In this document: piece after piece, positions 16,468 to 24,976 of the stretch | Layout: the number at the start of each line of letters is the position of its first letter | Numbering within the stretch: position 1 is the first letter of the stretch | Assembly: GCA_040255925.1 (NCBI GenBank) | Contig: JBDZVX010000011.1 | Location: forward strand, 1 to 34,600 | DNA: 34,600 nt | Direction of reading: 5' to 3' | Source of the DNA: Nitrolancea sp040255925 | GTDB lineage: Bacteria; Chloroflexota; Chloroflexia; Thermomicrobiales; Thermomicrobiaceae | Translations under genes and position numbers: made by a program | The notes under the pieces: generated by a model | Database searches by the model: none | What the model saw: the letters and a program-made list of their open reading frames with translations, nothing else | What the model was told of the DNA's origin: nothing

Positions 16468-19400
16468 ATGAGCGATAGGAATGGTGCTGGGAACGCGACC
16501 GTCCTCGGGGAGAATCATGAAATCCGGCACGATGGAATCGCGATCATCGGAATGTCTTGCTTGTTCCCCGGCGCCCCGAATGTCGATGCCTACTGGCGGA
16601 ATATCTTAGCCAAGGTCAACGCGATCACCGACCCGCCACCGGAAGCCTGGGATACAGATGTCTACTACGATCCCGATTTCATCGACAAGGACAAAGTCTA
16701 TTGCAAGAAGGGTGGCTACCTCGGAAACCTCGCCTCCTTCGATCCGCTGCCCCACGGCATCCCACCGTTTTCCGTTGGCGGCGAACCCGATCAGTGGCTC
16801 GCGCTCCAGCTTGCTCGCGATGCTATGGCTGATGCCGGCTGCACCGACTTGCCCGAGGAGATCCGCCAGCGAACGGCGGTGATCCTCGGCAAAGGCACTT
16901 ACCTCAACGGAGGCAACGCCCTCGCCGTCGAACATGGGCTGATCATCGGTCAGACGCTGGAAATCATCAAACGGCTGAATCCGGAGTTCACCGGCGCACA
17001 GCTCGAGTTGCTCCGCCAGGAGATGAAGGAAGTCCTCCCACCAATCGGGCCGGAAACGGTGCCTGGGCTGATCCCCAATATCATCGTCGGGCGGATCGCC
17101 AACCGCCTTGATCTAATGGGGCCCACCTACACCGTGGACGCGGCCTGCGCCTCCTCTCTAGTGGCGGTCCATCAGGCGATGCGCGACCTCCGGAACGGCG
17201 AATGTGACCTGGCCCTGGTCGGCGGCGCGCAGGTATGGATGCCGGTGCCGGCGTTGAACGTCTTCTGCCAGCTCGGCGCGCTCTCACGGCGCCAGCAGAT
17301 CCGGCCGTTCGATAAGGATGCCGATGGGACCATCCTTGGCGAAGGGGTCGGCATGGTGGTGCTGAAACGGCTGACAGACGCGGAGCGAGACGGGGACCGG
17401 ATCTACGCGGTGATCAAGGGGGCGGGGGTTGCCAGCGACGGTCGCGGGGTGAGCGTCATGGCGCCGCGAGTGGAAGGCGAAGTGCTGGCGTTGCAGCGCG
17501 CCTATGAGGCGGCCGGGATCTCCCCACGGTCGGTCGGACTGATCGAGGCGCACGGCACGGCTACCCCGGTGGGGGATGTCGTGGAAGTCCAGGCGCTGAC
17601 ACGGGTTTTCGGCCAGCGGGATGGTGAGCTGCCAACCTGCGCGGTCGGCACCGTCAAGTCGATGATTAGTCATACCATTCCAGCAGCCGGGGTCGCCGGG
17701 TTGATCAAGACGGCACTGGCCCTGTATCACAAGGTGCTGCCCCCAACGCTGAACTGCGACGAGCCAAACCCCAAACTGGAACTGGAAAAGACACCTTTTT
17801 ATATCAACACCGAAACACGGCCCTGGATCCATGGCGAATCAACACCACGGCGGGCAGGTGTGAATGCCTTCGGCTTTGGCGGCATCAATGCCCACGTGAT
17901 TTTGGAAGAGTATTCCAACCATGAATCGGTCTCGCCTCCAGCGCGACCGAGCAGCGGGAACCATGGAACTAGCCCGGTTCTGAACCATCTCCCACCCTGG
18001 GACAGCGAGGTCTGCATTCTTGAGGGCGCCACGCGCGGCGATCTCGTGGAACAGGCCGATCGACTTGTGCGGTTCCTTGACTCAGCGATCCCGAGTGAAA
18101 ATTCGGCTGAGCCCGCGTTCAGCCTCACCGATCTGGCTGCCTCGTTGAACCAAGGGTTGAGCCAGGGCAATAACACATGCCGCCTCGCGCTGGTGGCAAC
18201 CTCATTGAAGGACCTCCGGCAGAAGCTGGATCGAGCCATGAAACGGCTGTCCGATCCTGGCTGTCGGCGGATCAAGGACGTTTCGGGCATCTACTTCAAC
18301 GCGGAGCCGTTGGGGCGGGACGGCCGGCTGGCGTTCTTGTTCCCTGGCGAAGGCTCACAATACCCAAACATGCTGGCCGACCTCTGCATCCATTTCCCGG
18401 AAGTCCGAGAATGCTTCGATCGGTGCGATCGCATCTTTGCCGGTCACGCGCGGGGCTACGGACTCAGCGACATCGTTTTCCCACGACCGGCGTTCTCCGA
18501 CGATCAGCGACAATGGGCGGAATCCCGCTTGATGCGGATGGACAGCGCGGTTGAGGCGGTACTGACCGGAAACCTGGCCATGGTAACGCTGCTGCAGCGG
18601 CTCGGGCTCCGGCCGGACGTCCTCGTCGGACACAGTACCGGGGAGTACTCCGCCATGATCGCGGCGGGCATCCTCGACCTGGATACCGAGGAACGTCTGA
18701 CCAGCTTTTCCCGGTCCTTGAATCGTTACTATCAAGATTCCGTCGCTCATGATGGGGTGCCGCGGGCGATGCTCCTAGCGATCGGCGCTGAGCGTGAGCA
18801 GGTCGCGGCGATCGCTCAAGAAGCTGGCGGCGAAATCTTTCTGGCCATGGATAATTGCCCCCACCAGGCCATTCTCGTGGGGACCCGCGAGGCAGCGGAA
18901 CGGGCGCTTGAGATCGTGCGCCGGGAAGGGCTGATCTACGAGCAACTCACGTTCGATCGGGCCTACCATACGCAGTTGTTCGCCCCATATGCCGATCATC
19001 TCCACCGGATTCTCGCCGATATACCGATCCGGCAGCCACATTTGCCGATCTATTCCTGCACTACCGCCGCCGCCTACCCAACCGATCCCTCGGAGATCCG
19101 GTCACTCATCGTCGAGCATTGGGCCCGGCCGGTCGAATTCCGCCGCACCATCGAGTCGCTCTATAAGCAGGGCGTCCGGATATTTGTTGAGGCCGGTCCG
19201 CGTGGAAATCTCAGCACGTTCGTCGAGGATATCCTGCGCGGCCAGCCGTTCTGCGCCGTGCCGGCCAACGTCCAGCGTCGTTCCGGCGTCGCCCAACTCA
19301 ATCATCTGGTCGGAATGCTTGCGGCACATGGGGTAAATCTCGACCTCTCCTATTTATTTGAACGGCGAGATCCTCAACGCGTCGATTGGGGCGCAACCCC

Positions 19401-22134
19401 GGGGACCGTTAAGCGGGTACGATCCGGCGAGAAGATCGTGCTCCACACGGGCTGGCCCCTCCTCAAGCTGCCCGACGACATCAACCAGCGGCTTCAACGG
19501 GAAAGGAATGGGCAGCCCTCACCCCTGGCCCCTCTCCCGATTCTGGGAGAGGGGAACCAGCTATCGGACAGTGCTCCCCATTTTCAAACGTTGGGAGAGG
19601 GGCAGGGGGTGAGGGCCGCTCCGTCTGCCATGGAAGCCTATTTCCAGACGATGGATCAGTTTCTTTCTGCCCAAGAGCAGATCATGCAAGCGTATTTCGG
19701 CGGCTTGGGAGATCCACTACCTGAGCCGGGGGGGGACGAACCTTGGTGGGAGCATTCCGTAACGGTATCCGGAAACGGTCATGACACGGGTGCTGCCCCT
19801 GTAGAAGATACCGTCACCTGGGACGCGCAAGCCGGTGATTACGCACGGCCTGGGAACGGAGCTAATCACGGGCATTCCGATAACGAACCAGCGCACGAGA
19901 CACCGGTTAGCACAGTGGGGCACGATCGATTATCCGATGGCCGAGAAGAAGCAGTCGTCCGGTCCATAACTGAACCGGTACCCAATTCCAACGGTGCACT
20001 GGAATCCCGCGCGCACATCACGCGGCAGTTGCTCGGTCTGGTGAGCGAGAGGACCGGCTATCCGGTTGAGATGCTCGACCCACGGCTCGACCTCGAAGGA
20101 GACCTCGGTATTGACTCGATCAAGCGCGTCGAGATTCTGGGCAGCTACCGGCAACAGGTGGGCAACGTCGATGGCCTCAATCTGGAGGAGTTGACCACCC
20201 AGCGGACACTCGAACAAATCATTGATCTCCTGGTCGCCGGGTCAGGTGAGCAGGCTCCCACCCCCGACCCCAGGGGAGGGGCACAGAGCGTCCGAACGCG
20301 CTCCCCCCTCCCAATTCTGGGAGAGGGGCACGGGGTGAGGGCGGCGATCCCAAACACCAACGCGCCCAACTACGACTTCCCCTTGCTCGGCGACGTGACC
20401 AGTTGGACTCCCGGTGAGGAGTTGATAACCAAGCGGACATTTGACATCACTGAGGACCTTTACCTCCGCCACCACACGCTCGGTCCGAGTGCTGGAACTG
20501 ATGACGACGAACTGCCGGCGCTGGCGGTGATGCCGCTGACGATGAGTCTGGAGATCCTGGCTGAGGCCGCATCCGCGTTAGTGCCGGATCGAATCGTGGT
20601 TGGACTACGCGATGTGCTGGCTTACCGGTGGATCGCCTGGGATGACAAGCCACAAACCCTGCGGATAACGGCCAGGTACCGGACGAGGAGCGGATCGAAT
20701 GACCACGTCGTTGTTGAGATCCGGAACCTGACCGAAGATGCCGAGACCGGCGAATCACTGAAGAGCCCGGTTATCGAAGCCACGGTAGTCCTGTCCGGAG
20801 GCTATTCAGAGCCTCCCGGCAGCCGGCTACCGCACCCGGAGGGCGGACAGCCGTCCCGCTGGCAGGCTGGGCGGCTCTATCCCGACGTCATGTTCCACGG
20901 GCCTTCCTGGCAGGGTGTCACCGCGATTGACCGTACCGGAACGCAGGGTATCGTGGCGACGCTGAGGACACTCCCGGTGGACGGCTTCTTCCGAAGCATG
21001 AGCGATCCCCACTTCGTGCTCGATCCGGTGGTGCTCGACGCGGCGGGCCAGGTGATCGGCTTCTGGACGATGGAGCACCTGGCCAGCGGGAAGGTGATCT
21101 TCCCCTTCCGGGTAGCAGCTCTCGACCTCTATGGACCTTCGCGGGCCGCCGGGGAGGATTTAACCTGTGTAGCCGCTATCGAACTCCTGGGTGACCAGCT
21201 CGTCCGCTCCGATATCGATGTGATGACCACCGACGGCCAGCTCTGGATGCGGCTGACCGGCTGGGAGGATAAGCGCTTCGAACTTCCGGCCGGGTTCATC
21301 TCCTTAATCCAGGCATCGCGTGATGTCGAGATTTCATCCAGCTGGCCCGAGCCGATCGCGGGGATTCCGTACCGCGAACGCCTGCAGTGCCGGCGGCTCA
21401 CGGCGACATTCCCGTCCGATCAGGGATTTTGGAAGCGGGTCTGGGCCCAGCGAGTCCTTAGCCGCCGGGAACGCGATCAATTTCGACAACTGCACACCCC
21501 GGAACGACGGCAGATTGAGTGGCTGGCCGCACGAACCGCGGCAAAAGAAGCCGTTCAACAGCTTGCCAAGGCACGATACGGGCTCGACCTCCTGCATTCC
21601 GACATCGAGATTTATCCGGACGAGCACGGACGGCCGCTCGTCGGGGGCGCCTGGACGGGAGCACTTGACACGGTCCCACTCATCTCGGTGGCCCACTCAC
21701 GGGGAGTGGCGGTCGCGTTCGCCAGCCTCGAAGATCGTGAGCGATGTCCTCGGGTTGGTATTGATATCGAGTATCTGCGCCCTCGCCCGGCCGGTTTCGA
21801 CGAAGTAGCGTTCACCATTAGCGAACGTGAAGTTATCGCCAGTCTCCCCGCCGATTCACGCGAGGAGTGGCTGCTCCGCTGTTGGTGCGCCAAGGAAGCG
21901 GTCGCGAAGGCGCTGGGAACCGGGCTCATCGAAGGTCCACGATCGGTAGCGGTCGTGGCCGTCGATCTCGCTGGAGAGCGGGTTGCCATCCGGCTTGCCG
22001 GCGAACTGGCGAGACGACACCCAGATCTCTCGACGGCATCGATCGTCGCCCGCACCGTCCGCCAAGGTGATCTGATCGCGGCGACGACGCTCTGGGAGAC
22101 GGCCGATGAATGGCCCCCGGTGTTGACGGACTAA
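16468..22134 (+). CDS. PKS2: type I lipid/polyketide synthase, KS-AT-ACP-DH-PPTase
   Basis: About 1888 aa counted from ATG 16468 (GGGGG 6 nt before it); an in-frame ATG at 16441 is possible. Domains: ketosynthase (about 25-450) with C227 in VDAACASS, H362 in EAHGTATP and H402 in MISHTIPAAG; acyltransferase (about 620-920) with S723 in GHSTGEY and H834; a linker with an inserted repeat and a helical motif (about 1055-1079); one PUFA-type ACP (S1217 in LGIDSIKRVE); a second inserted repeat; a double-hotdog dehydratase-like region (about 1310-1610, H1335/H1336 and D1524 in DPVVLDAAG); and a C-terminal Sfp-type phosphopantetheinyl transferase (about 1640-1880) with VGIDIEYL and WCAKEAVAK. The fused PPTase could arm its own, PKS1's and the free ACP. 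It has no KR or ER, so it would depend on PKS1 for reduction. The order resembles enediyne and PUFA synthases. It starts 72 bp after PKS1. Confidence 0.9.
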   Translation: MSDRNGAGNATVLGENHEIRHDGIAIIGMSCLFPGAPNVDAYWRNILAKVNAITDPPPEAWDTDVYYDPDFIDKDKVYCKKGGYLGNLASFDPLPHGIPPFSVGGEPDQWLALQLARDAMADAGCTDLPEEIRQRTAVILGKGTYLNGGNALAVEHGLIIGQTLEIIKRLNPEFTGAQLELLRQEMKEVLPPIGPETVPGLIPNIIVGRIANRLDLMGPTYTVDAACASSLVAVHQAMRDLRNGECDLALVGGAQVWMPVPALNVFCQLGALSRRQQIRPFDKDADGTILGEGVGMVVLKRLTDAERDGDRIYAVIKGAGVASDGRGVSVMAPRVEGEVLALQRAYEAAGISPRSVGLIEAHGTATPVGDVVEVQALTRVFGQRDGELPTCAVGTVKSMISHTIPAAGVAGLIKTALALYHKVLPPTLNCDEPNPKLELEKTPFYINTETRPWIHGESTPRRAGVNAFGFGGINAHVILEEYSNHESVSPPARPSSGNHGTSPVLNHLPPWDSEVCILEGATRGDLVEQADRLVRFLDSAIPSENSAEPAFSLTDLAASLNQGLSQGNNTCRLALVATSLKDLRQKLDRAMKRLSDPGCRRIKDVSGIYFNAEPLGRDGRLAFLFPGEGSQYPNMLADLCIHFPEVRECFDRCDRIFAGHARGYGLSDIVFPRPAFSDDQRQWAESRLMRMDSAVEAVLTGNLAMVTLLQRLGLRPDVLVGHSTGEYSAMIAAGILDLDTEERLTSFSRSLNRYYQDSVAHDGVPRAMLLAIGAEREQVAAIAQEAGGEIFLAMDNCPHQAILVGTREAAERALEIVRREGLIYEQLTFDRAYHTQLFAPYADHLHRILADIPIRQPHLPIYSCTTAAAYPTDPSEIRSLIVEHWARPVEFRRTIESLYKQGVRIFVEAGPRGNLSTFVEDILRGQPFCAVPANVQRRSGVAQLNHLVGMLAAHGVNLDLSYLFERRDPQRVDWGATPGTVKRVRSGEKIVLHTGWPLLKLPDDINQRLQRERNGQPSPLAPLPILGEGNQLSDSAPHFQTLGEGQGVRAAPSAMEAYFQTMDQFLSAQEQIMQAYFGGLGDPLPEPGGDEPWWEHSVTVSGNGHDTGAAPVEDTVTWDAQAGDYARPGNGANHGHSDNEPAHETPVSTVGHDRLSDGREEAVVRSITEPVPNSNGALESRAHITRQLLGLVSERTGYPVEMLDPRLDLEGDLGIDSIKRVEILGSYRQQVGNVDGLNLEELTTQRTLEQIIDLLVAGSGEQAPTPDPRGGAQSVRTRSPLPILGEGHGVRAAIPNTNAPNYDFPLLGDVTSWTPGEELITKRTFDITEDLYLRHHTLGPSAGTDDDELPALAVMPLTMSLEILAEAASALVPDRIVVGLRDVLAYRWIAWDDKPQTLRITARYRTRSGSNDHVVVEIRNLTEDAETGESLKSPVIEATVVLSGGYSEPPGSRLPHPEGGQPSRWQAGRLYPDVMFHGPSWQGVTAIDRTGTQGIVATLRTLPVDGFFRSMSDPHFVLDPVVLDAAGQVIGFWTMEHLASGKVIFPFRVAALDLYGPSRAAGEDLTCVAAIELLGDQLVRSDIDVMTTDGQLWMRLTGWEDKRFELPAGFISLIQASRDVEISSSWPEPIAGIPYRERLQCRRLTATFPSDQGFWKRVWAQRVLSRRERDQFRQLHTPERRQIEWLAARTAAKEAVQQLAKARYGLDLLHSDIEIYPDEHGRPLVGGAWTGALDTVPLISVAHSRGVAVAFASLEDRERCPRVGIDIEYLRPRPAGFDEVAFTISEREVIASLPADSREEWLLRCWCAKEAVAKALGTGLIEGPRSVAVVAVDLAGERVAIRLAGELARRHPDLSTASIVARTVRQGDLIAATTLWETADEWPPVLTD
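19516..19615. repeat. REP/MITE-like palindromic element inside PKS2, before the ACP
   Basis: About 100 bp bounded by CCCTCACCCC and GGGGTGAGGG. The outer 23 bp at each end are inverted copies with two mismatches by eye, and next to the left arm is a perfect 10-bp hairpin, CCCCTCTCCC-GATTCT-GGGAGAGGGG (19529-19554). It is read in frame through the AT-ACP linker as SPLAPLPILGEG and later LGEGQGVRAA. Such elements are typically intergenic. Confidence 0.8.
20256..20341. repeat. Second REP/MITE-like element inside PKS2, after the ACP
   Basis: This copy is more divergent on its left side but has the same core, CCCCTCCC-AATTCT-GGGAGAGGGG, and the same right end, GGGGTGAGGG (20332-20341). It is translated in frame as SPLPILGEGHGVRAA, nearly the same peptide as the first copy. 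The two elements flank the ACP domain. Confidence 0.75.
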
Positions 22135-22180
22135 CGGAGCAACGAAGGGAATTTTCCCATAGTCTTGGGGGAACTTGACC

Positions 22181-22486
22181 ATGATGGTAATCGATGAACA
22201 AGTCCTTGCCGACATCCTTGGCCTGATGAGCCAGTTAGCGGGTGACTGGGAATACAGCGGGGCGATCGGGCCGGAGACGCGGCTCCTCGGCGATTTAGGT
22301 ATGGAATCGCTTGACCTGGTGGTTCTGGGCACTATGATCCAGCATCGCTATGGCCGACTCCCCTTCGCCGAGTATCTAGCGGAGATCGGCCAGCGTCCGG
22401 TGGAGGAGCGCGATGTCACGGTAGGAGAACTGGTGGCCTATGTCTGTCACCATCGTGGCCGGACGATGGCGGGAGGGCCACGATGA
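22181..22486 (+). CDS. Free-standing acyl carrier protein
   Basis: A 101-aa ACP-like protein. The phosphopantetheine attachment Ser lies in LGDLGMESLDLVVLG, at the start of the second helix as in ACPs generally; E replaces the usual D before Ser. Its sequence differs clearly from the PUFA-type ACPs in PKS1 and PKS2 (LGIDSIKRVE), so it probably has another job, such as presenting a starter or receiving the finished chain for tailoring (inference). ATG 22181 was preferred over TTG 22175; GGGGG lies 9 nt upstream. It starts 46 bp after PKS2 and its stop overlaps the next start (ATGA), so the AlkP-type enzyme that follows may act with it. The PPTase at the end of PKS2 is the obvious activator. 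Confidence 0.82.
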   Translation: MMVIDEQVLADILGLMSQLAGDWEYSGAIGPETRLLGDLGMESLDLVVLGTMIQHRYGRLPFAEYLAEIGQRPVEERDVTVGELVAYVCHHRGRTMAGGPR

Positions 22487-24093
22487 CATCGAAAGCCCTC
22501 TGTCTCGGCCTGGATGGGGCCACGTTCTCGATTCTTGATCCGTTGATGGCGCGTGGGGTAATGCCCTTCCTGCGCGATTTCATCAAGCGCGGAGTGCGAG
22601 CACCTTTGACCAGCGTGATGCCACCCCTCACCCCACCCGGCTGGACATCGTTGATGACCGGCAAGCGGCCGGGACAGCATGGGGTGTTCGACTTTTTTCA
22701 GAAAGAGTCGCTTGAGGGTGAGTACTTTCACTTCGCCAGCTCGCAGGACATCCAGAGCGCCACGATCTGGTCGCTGGCGAGCGATCATGGGCGGCGGGTC
22801 ACGGCGCTCAATTTCCCGCTGATGTTCCCGCCACCCGACGTCAACGGTTCCGTCGTGCCGGGGGGCTGGATGCCCTGGCGCCAGCTACGGCTGGGCTGCC
22901 ACCCACCGGGACTCTTTGACCGGCTGAAGGCGCTTCCAACGTTCGACGCTCGCGAACTGGCGCTGGACATGGCGCTCGAAGCCAAGGCCATTGAGGGTTG
23001 CGCGGATGAAGAATACGCTGACTGGATCGCGCTCCACATACGGCGCGAGCAACGCTGGTTCGACATCCTGCGCTACCTCATGCGCGAGGAGCCTGCTGAT
23101 CTGATCGGCATCGTTTTCGACGGCGTCGACAAACTCCAGCACCTCTGCTGGCGCTTCCTCGATCCGTCCTGCCAGCCGGCGGAGCCATCGCCGTGGGAAC
23201 AGGAGATCACCGCCCTTTGCGAATCCTATTTCCGACAGTTGGATCAGATTCTGGCGGAGATCGTCGCCCTGGCGGGTCCCGACACGACGGTGGTGATGGC
23301 CTCGGATCACGGCTTCGGACCCAGTTCCGACGTGTTCTACCTGAATACCTGGCTGGAACAGCAGGGGTATCTCACCTGGGCCGAGGACAGCAATGTTCAG
23401 CACCAGGAAACACCATTAGTGGGCTTCGGCCAGATGACGCGCCATATCTTTCAGCTCGATTGGGAGCGGACGATTGCCTATGCCGCGACACCGAGCAGCC
23501 AGGGGATTCATATCGTCACGCGAAGGCCAGGCAGTGATCAGGTAATGGCTCCAGAGACCTACTTGACTATCAGAAGCGATCTGGCTGACGCGCTTCGTGA
23601 GGTTCGTCATCCGGAGACCGGGCGACGACTGGTAAACGGCGTCTGGACACGCGAGGAGGTCTTCTCCGGACCGCAACAGGCGCTCGCGCCCGATCTCTCG
23701 ATCATGCTGGAAGATGGCGCGGCAATTTCGATCTTGCGATCGGAAACGTTCGTCCAACATCGCGACGTGCCGAAGGGGAATCATCGCTGGGAGGGCATCT
23801 TTGTAGCCGGCGGACCCGGTATTCGATCCGGGGCCGCGGTGGATGAGCTCTCGATCGTCGATGTTGCCCCGCTCCTCCTCTATTCCTTGGACTTACCAAT
23901 ACCGGTGGACATGTCTGGACGAGTGCCCCACGAGGTGCTCAGCTCGGGCGAACTCGAGCGCCGGCCGCCGCAATCGATGGCCGGCAGTGTACCGGTAGTG
24001 TCGCCGGATCGCGAACCGGTGGAGGCGATCTACGATGCCGAATCAGAAGCCACGATCTTGAAGCGACTACGCGCGCTCGGCTACGTGGAGTAA
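22483..24093 (+). CDS. AlkP-superfamily phosphohydrolase/phosphotransferase in the PKS operon
   Basis: A 536-aa protein of the alkaline-phosphatase fold, related to the divergent gene at 5673-7079. Metal-site and nucleophile elements are D11 in LGLDGATFS, T50 in PPLTPPGWTSLMTG, the Asp/His of GVDKLQHLCW, the Asp/His of ASDHGFG and a late His in GNHRWEG. The start overlaps the ACP stop by ATGA, implying translational coupling. The enzyme could remove or transfer a phosphoryl or phosphodiester group on a carrier-bound or released lipid; the substrate is unknown. No signal peptide is present. After the catalytic core the C-terminus (about residues 490-536) is polar and ends in a helix, LKRLRALGYVE, common in this family. 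Confidence 0.85.
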   Translation: MTSKALCLGLDGATFSILDPLMARGVMPFLRDFIKRGVRAPLTSVMPPLTPPGWTSLMTGKRPGQHGVFDFFQKESLEGEYFHFASSQDIQSATIWSLASDHGRRVTALNFPLMFPPPDVNGSVVPGGWMPWRQLRLGCHPPGLFDRLKALPTFDARELALDMALEAKAIEGCADEEYADWIALHIRREQRWFDILRYLMREEPADLIGIVFDGVDKLQHLCWRFLDPSCQPAEPSPWEQEITALCESYFRQLDQILAEIVALAGPDTTVVMASDHGFGPSSDVFYLNTWLEQQGYLTWAEDSNVQHQETPLVGFGQMTRHIFQLDWERTIAYAATPSSQGIHIVTRRPGSDQVMAPETYLTIRSDLADALREVRHPETGRRLVNGVWTREEVFSGPQQALAPDLSIMLEDGAAISILRSETFVQHRDVPKGNHRWEGIFVAGGPGIRSGAAVDELSIVDVAPLLLYSLDLPIPVDMSGRVPHEVLSSGELERRPPQSMAGSVPVVSPDREPVEAIYDAESEATILKRLRALGYVE

Positions 24094-24112
24094 TCCGATT
24101 GGAGGAGCTACG

Positions 24113-24976
24113 ATGCCAAAAGTGAAGCTGAGGAATGGCCTGAACGTCCACTACCAGCAAATCGGTCAAGGACCGGATCTCGTGATGATTCATGGGCTCT
24201 CCGGAAACCTAGCCGTCTGGCATCTTCAGATCGTGCCGATGCTCTGGGATCATTTCCGGATCTTGACCTATGACCTCCGTGGCCACGGCTACACCGACAC
24301 GTCTCCCAGCGGCTACTCGCTCGATCAGATGGCGGCTGATCTCACCGAACTGCTGGATACGCTGGAGATCGAGCAGGCCTATCTCGCCGGCCACAGCTTC
24401 GGCGCCGACACAGCCCTCTATTTCGCCCTGCTTCATCCGGAGCGAGTCAAACAGATTGTCGCGATCGAGGCAGTCCTTCCAGCCATGATCTACGAGCGCA
24501 GCCGTGAGGATTGGGAAGGCTGGGACTACTGGTCTGACGTGCTGGAGCGGTCGGGCCACCCGGTACCACCTGAGCGGCGTTCGGACGTGGACTATCTCCT
24601 ACGCATGAGCTTGGACGTGCCGAAGAAGTGGGGGCCGCTGAACGGCCTGCCGCGAAACCCCAAACCCTTCCTGCGCCTCCTCGACGAGACGACCGCGGCT
24701 GAGGACTCCCAGCAGGTCGGCTCGTTGACGCTGGAACGCGTCGCGGATATCCACACACCGGTGTCCCTGATTTACACCGAAGGTTCCGCGTTCTTGGGAA
24801 CACATAATTACCTGAGTACCCACCTCCCTAACGTTGATTCCATTTTGCTCCCAAGGACGGAGTGGGGGCACTTCGGACCGTTGGAGCAGCCGGAACTGGT
24901 GGGTGAGCATATCCTGGCAGCCTTAAAACCGGCGATGCCGCTGGTAGGAATCAGCGAAGGAGGACGGCAAGAATGA
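24113..24976 (+). CDS. Alpha/beta-hydrolase
   Basis: A 287-aa alpha/beta-hydrolase fold enzyme. Visible parts are the oxyanion-hole HG in MIHGLSGN, the strand DLRGHGYTD, the nucleophile elbow AGHSFGAD with S95, and a C-terminal His in WGHFGPLE. The acid residue is probably near IYTEGSAF. Neither megasynthase has a thioesterase, so this is a candidate for chain release or editing, though it could equally hydrolyse an ester at a later step. GGAGG lies 7 nt before the ATG. It is 19 bp after the AlkP gene, and its stop overlaps the next start by ATGA, so it belongs to the same operon. Confidence 0.85.
   Translation: MPKVKLRNGLNVHYQQIGQGPDLVMIHGLSGNLAVWHLQIVPMLWDHFRILTYDLRGHGYTDTSPSGYSLDQMAADLTELLDTLEIEQAYLAGHSFGADTALYFALLHPERVKQIVAIEAVLPAMIYERSREDWEGWDYWSDVLERSGHPVPPERRSDVDYLLRMSLDVPKKWGPLNGLPRNPKPFLRLLDETTAAEDSQQVGSLTLERVADIHTPVSLIYTEGSAFLGTHNYLSTHLPNVDSILLPRTEWGHFGPLEQPELVGEHILAALKPAMPLVGISEGGRQE

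Noticed and set aside
7657..22134. A true omega-3 PUFA synthase
   Set aside because: It has single ACPs rather than a tandem array, no chain-length-factor domain (both KSs keep the active Cys), and the locus is full of glycosyl- and methyltransferases.
16468..22134. An enediyne PKS
   Set aside because: The domain order is similar, but there is no KR in the protein and none of the enediyne accessory genes or a hot-dog thioesterase is nearby.
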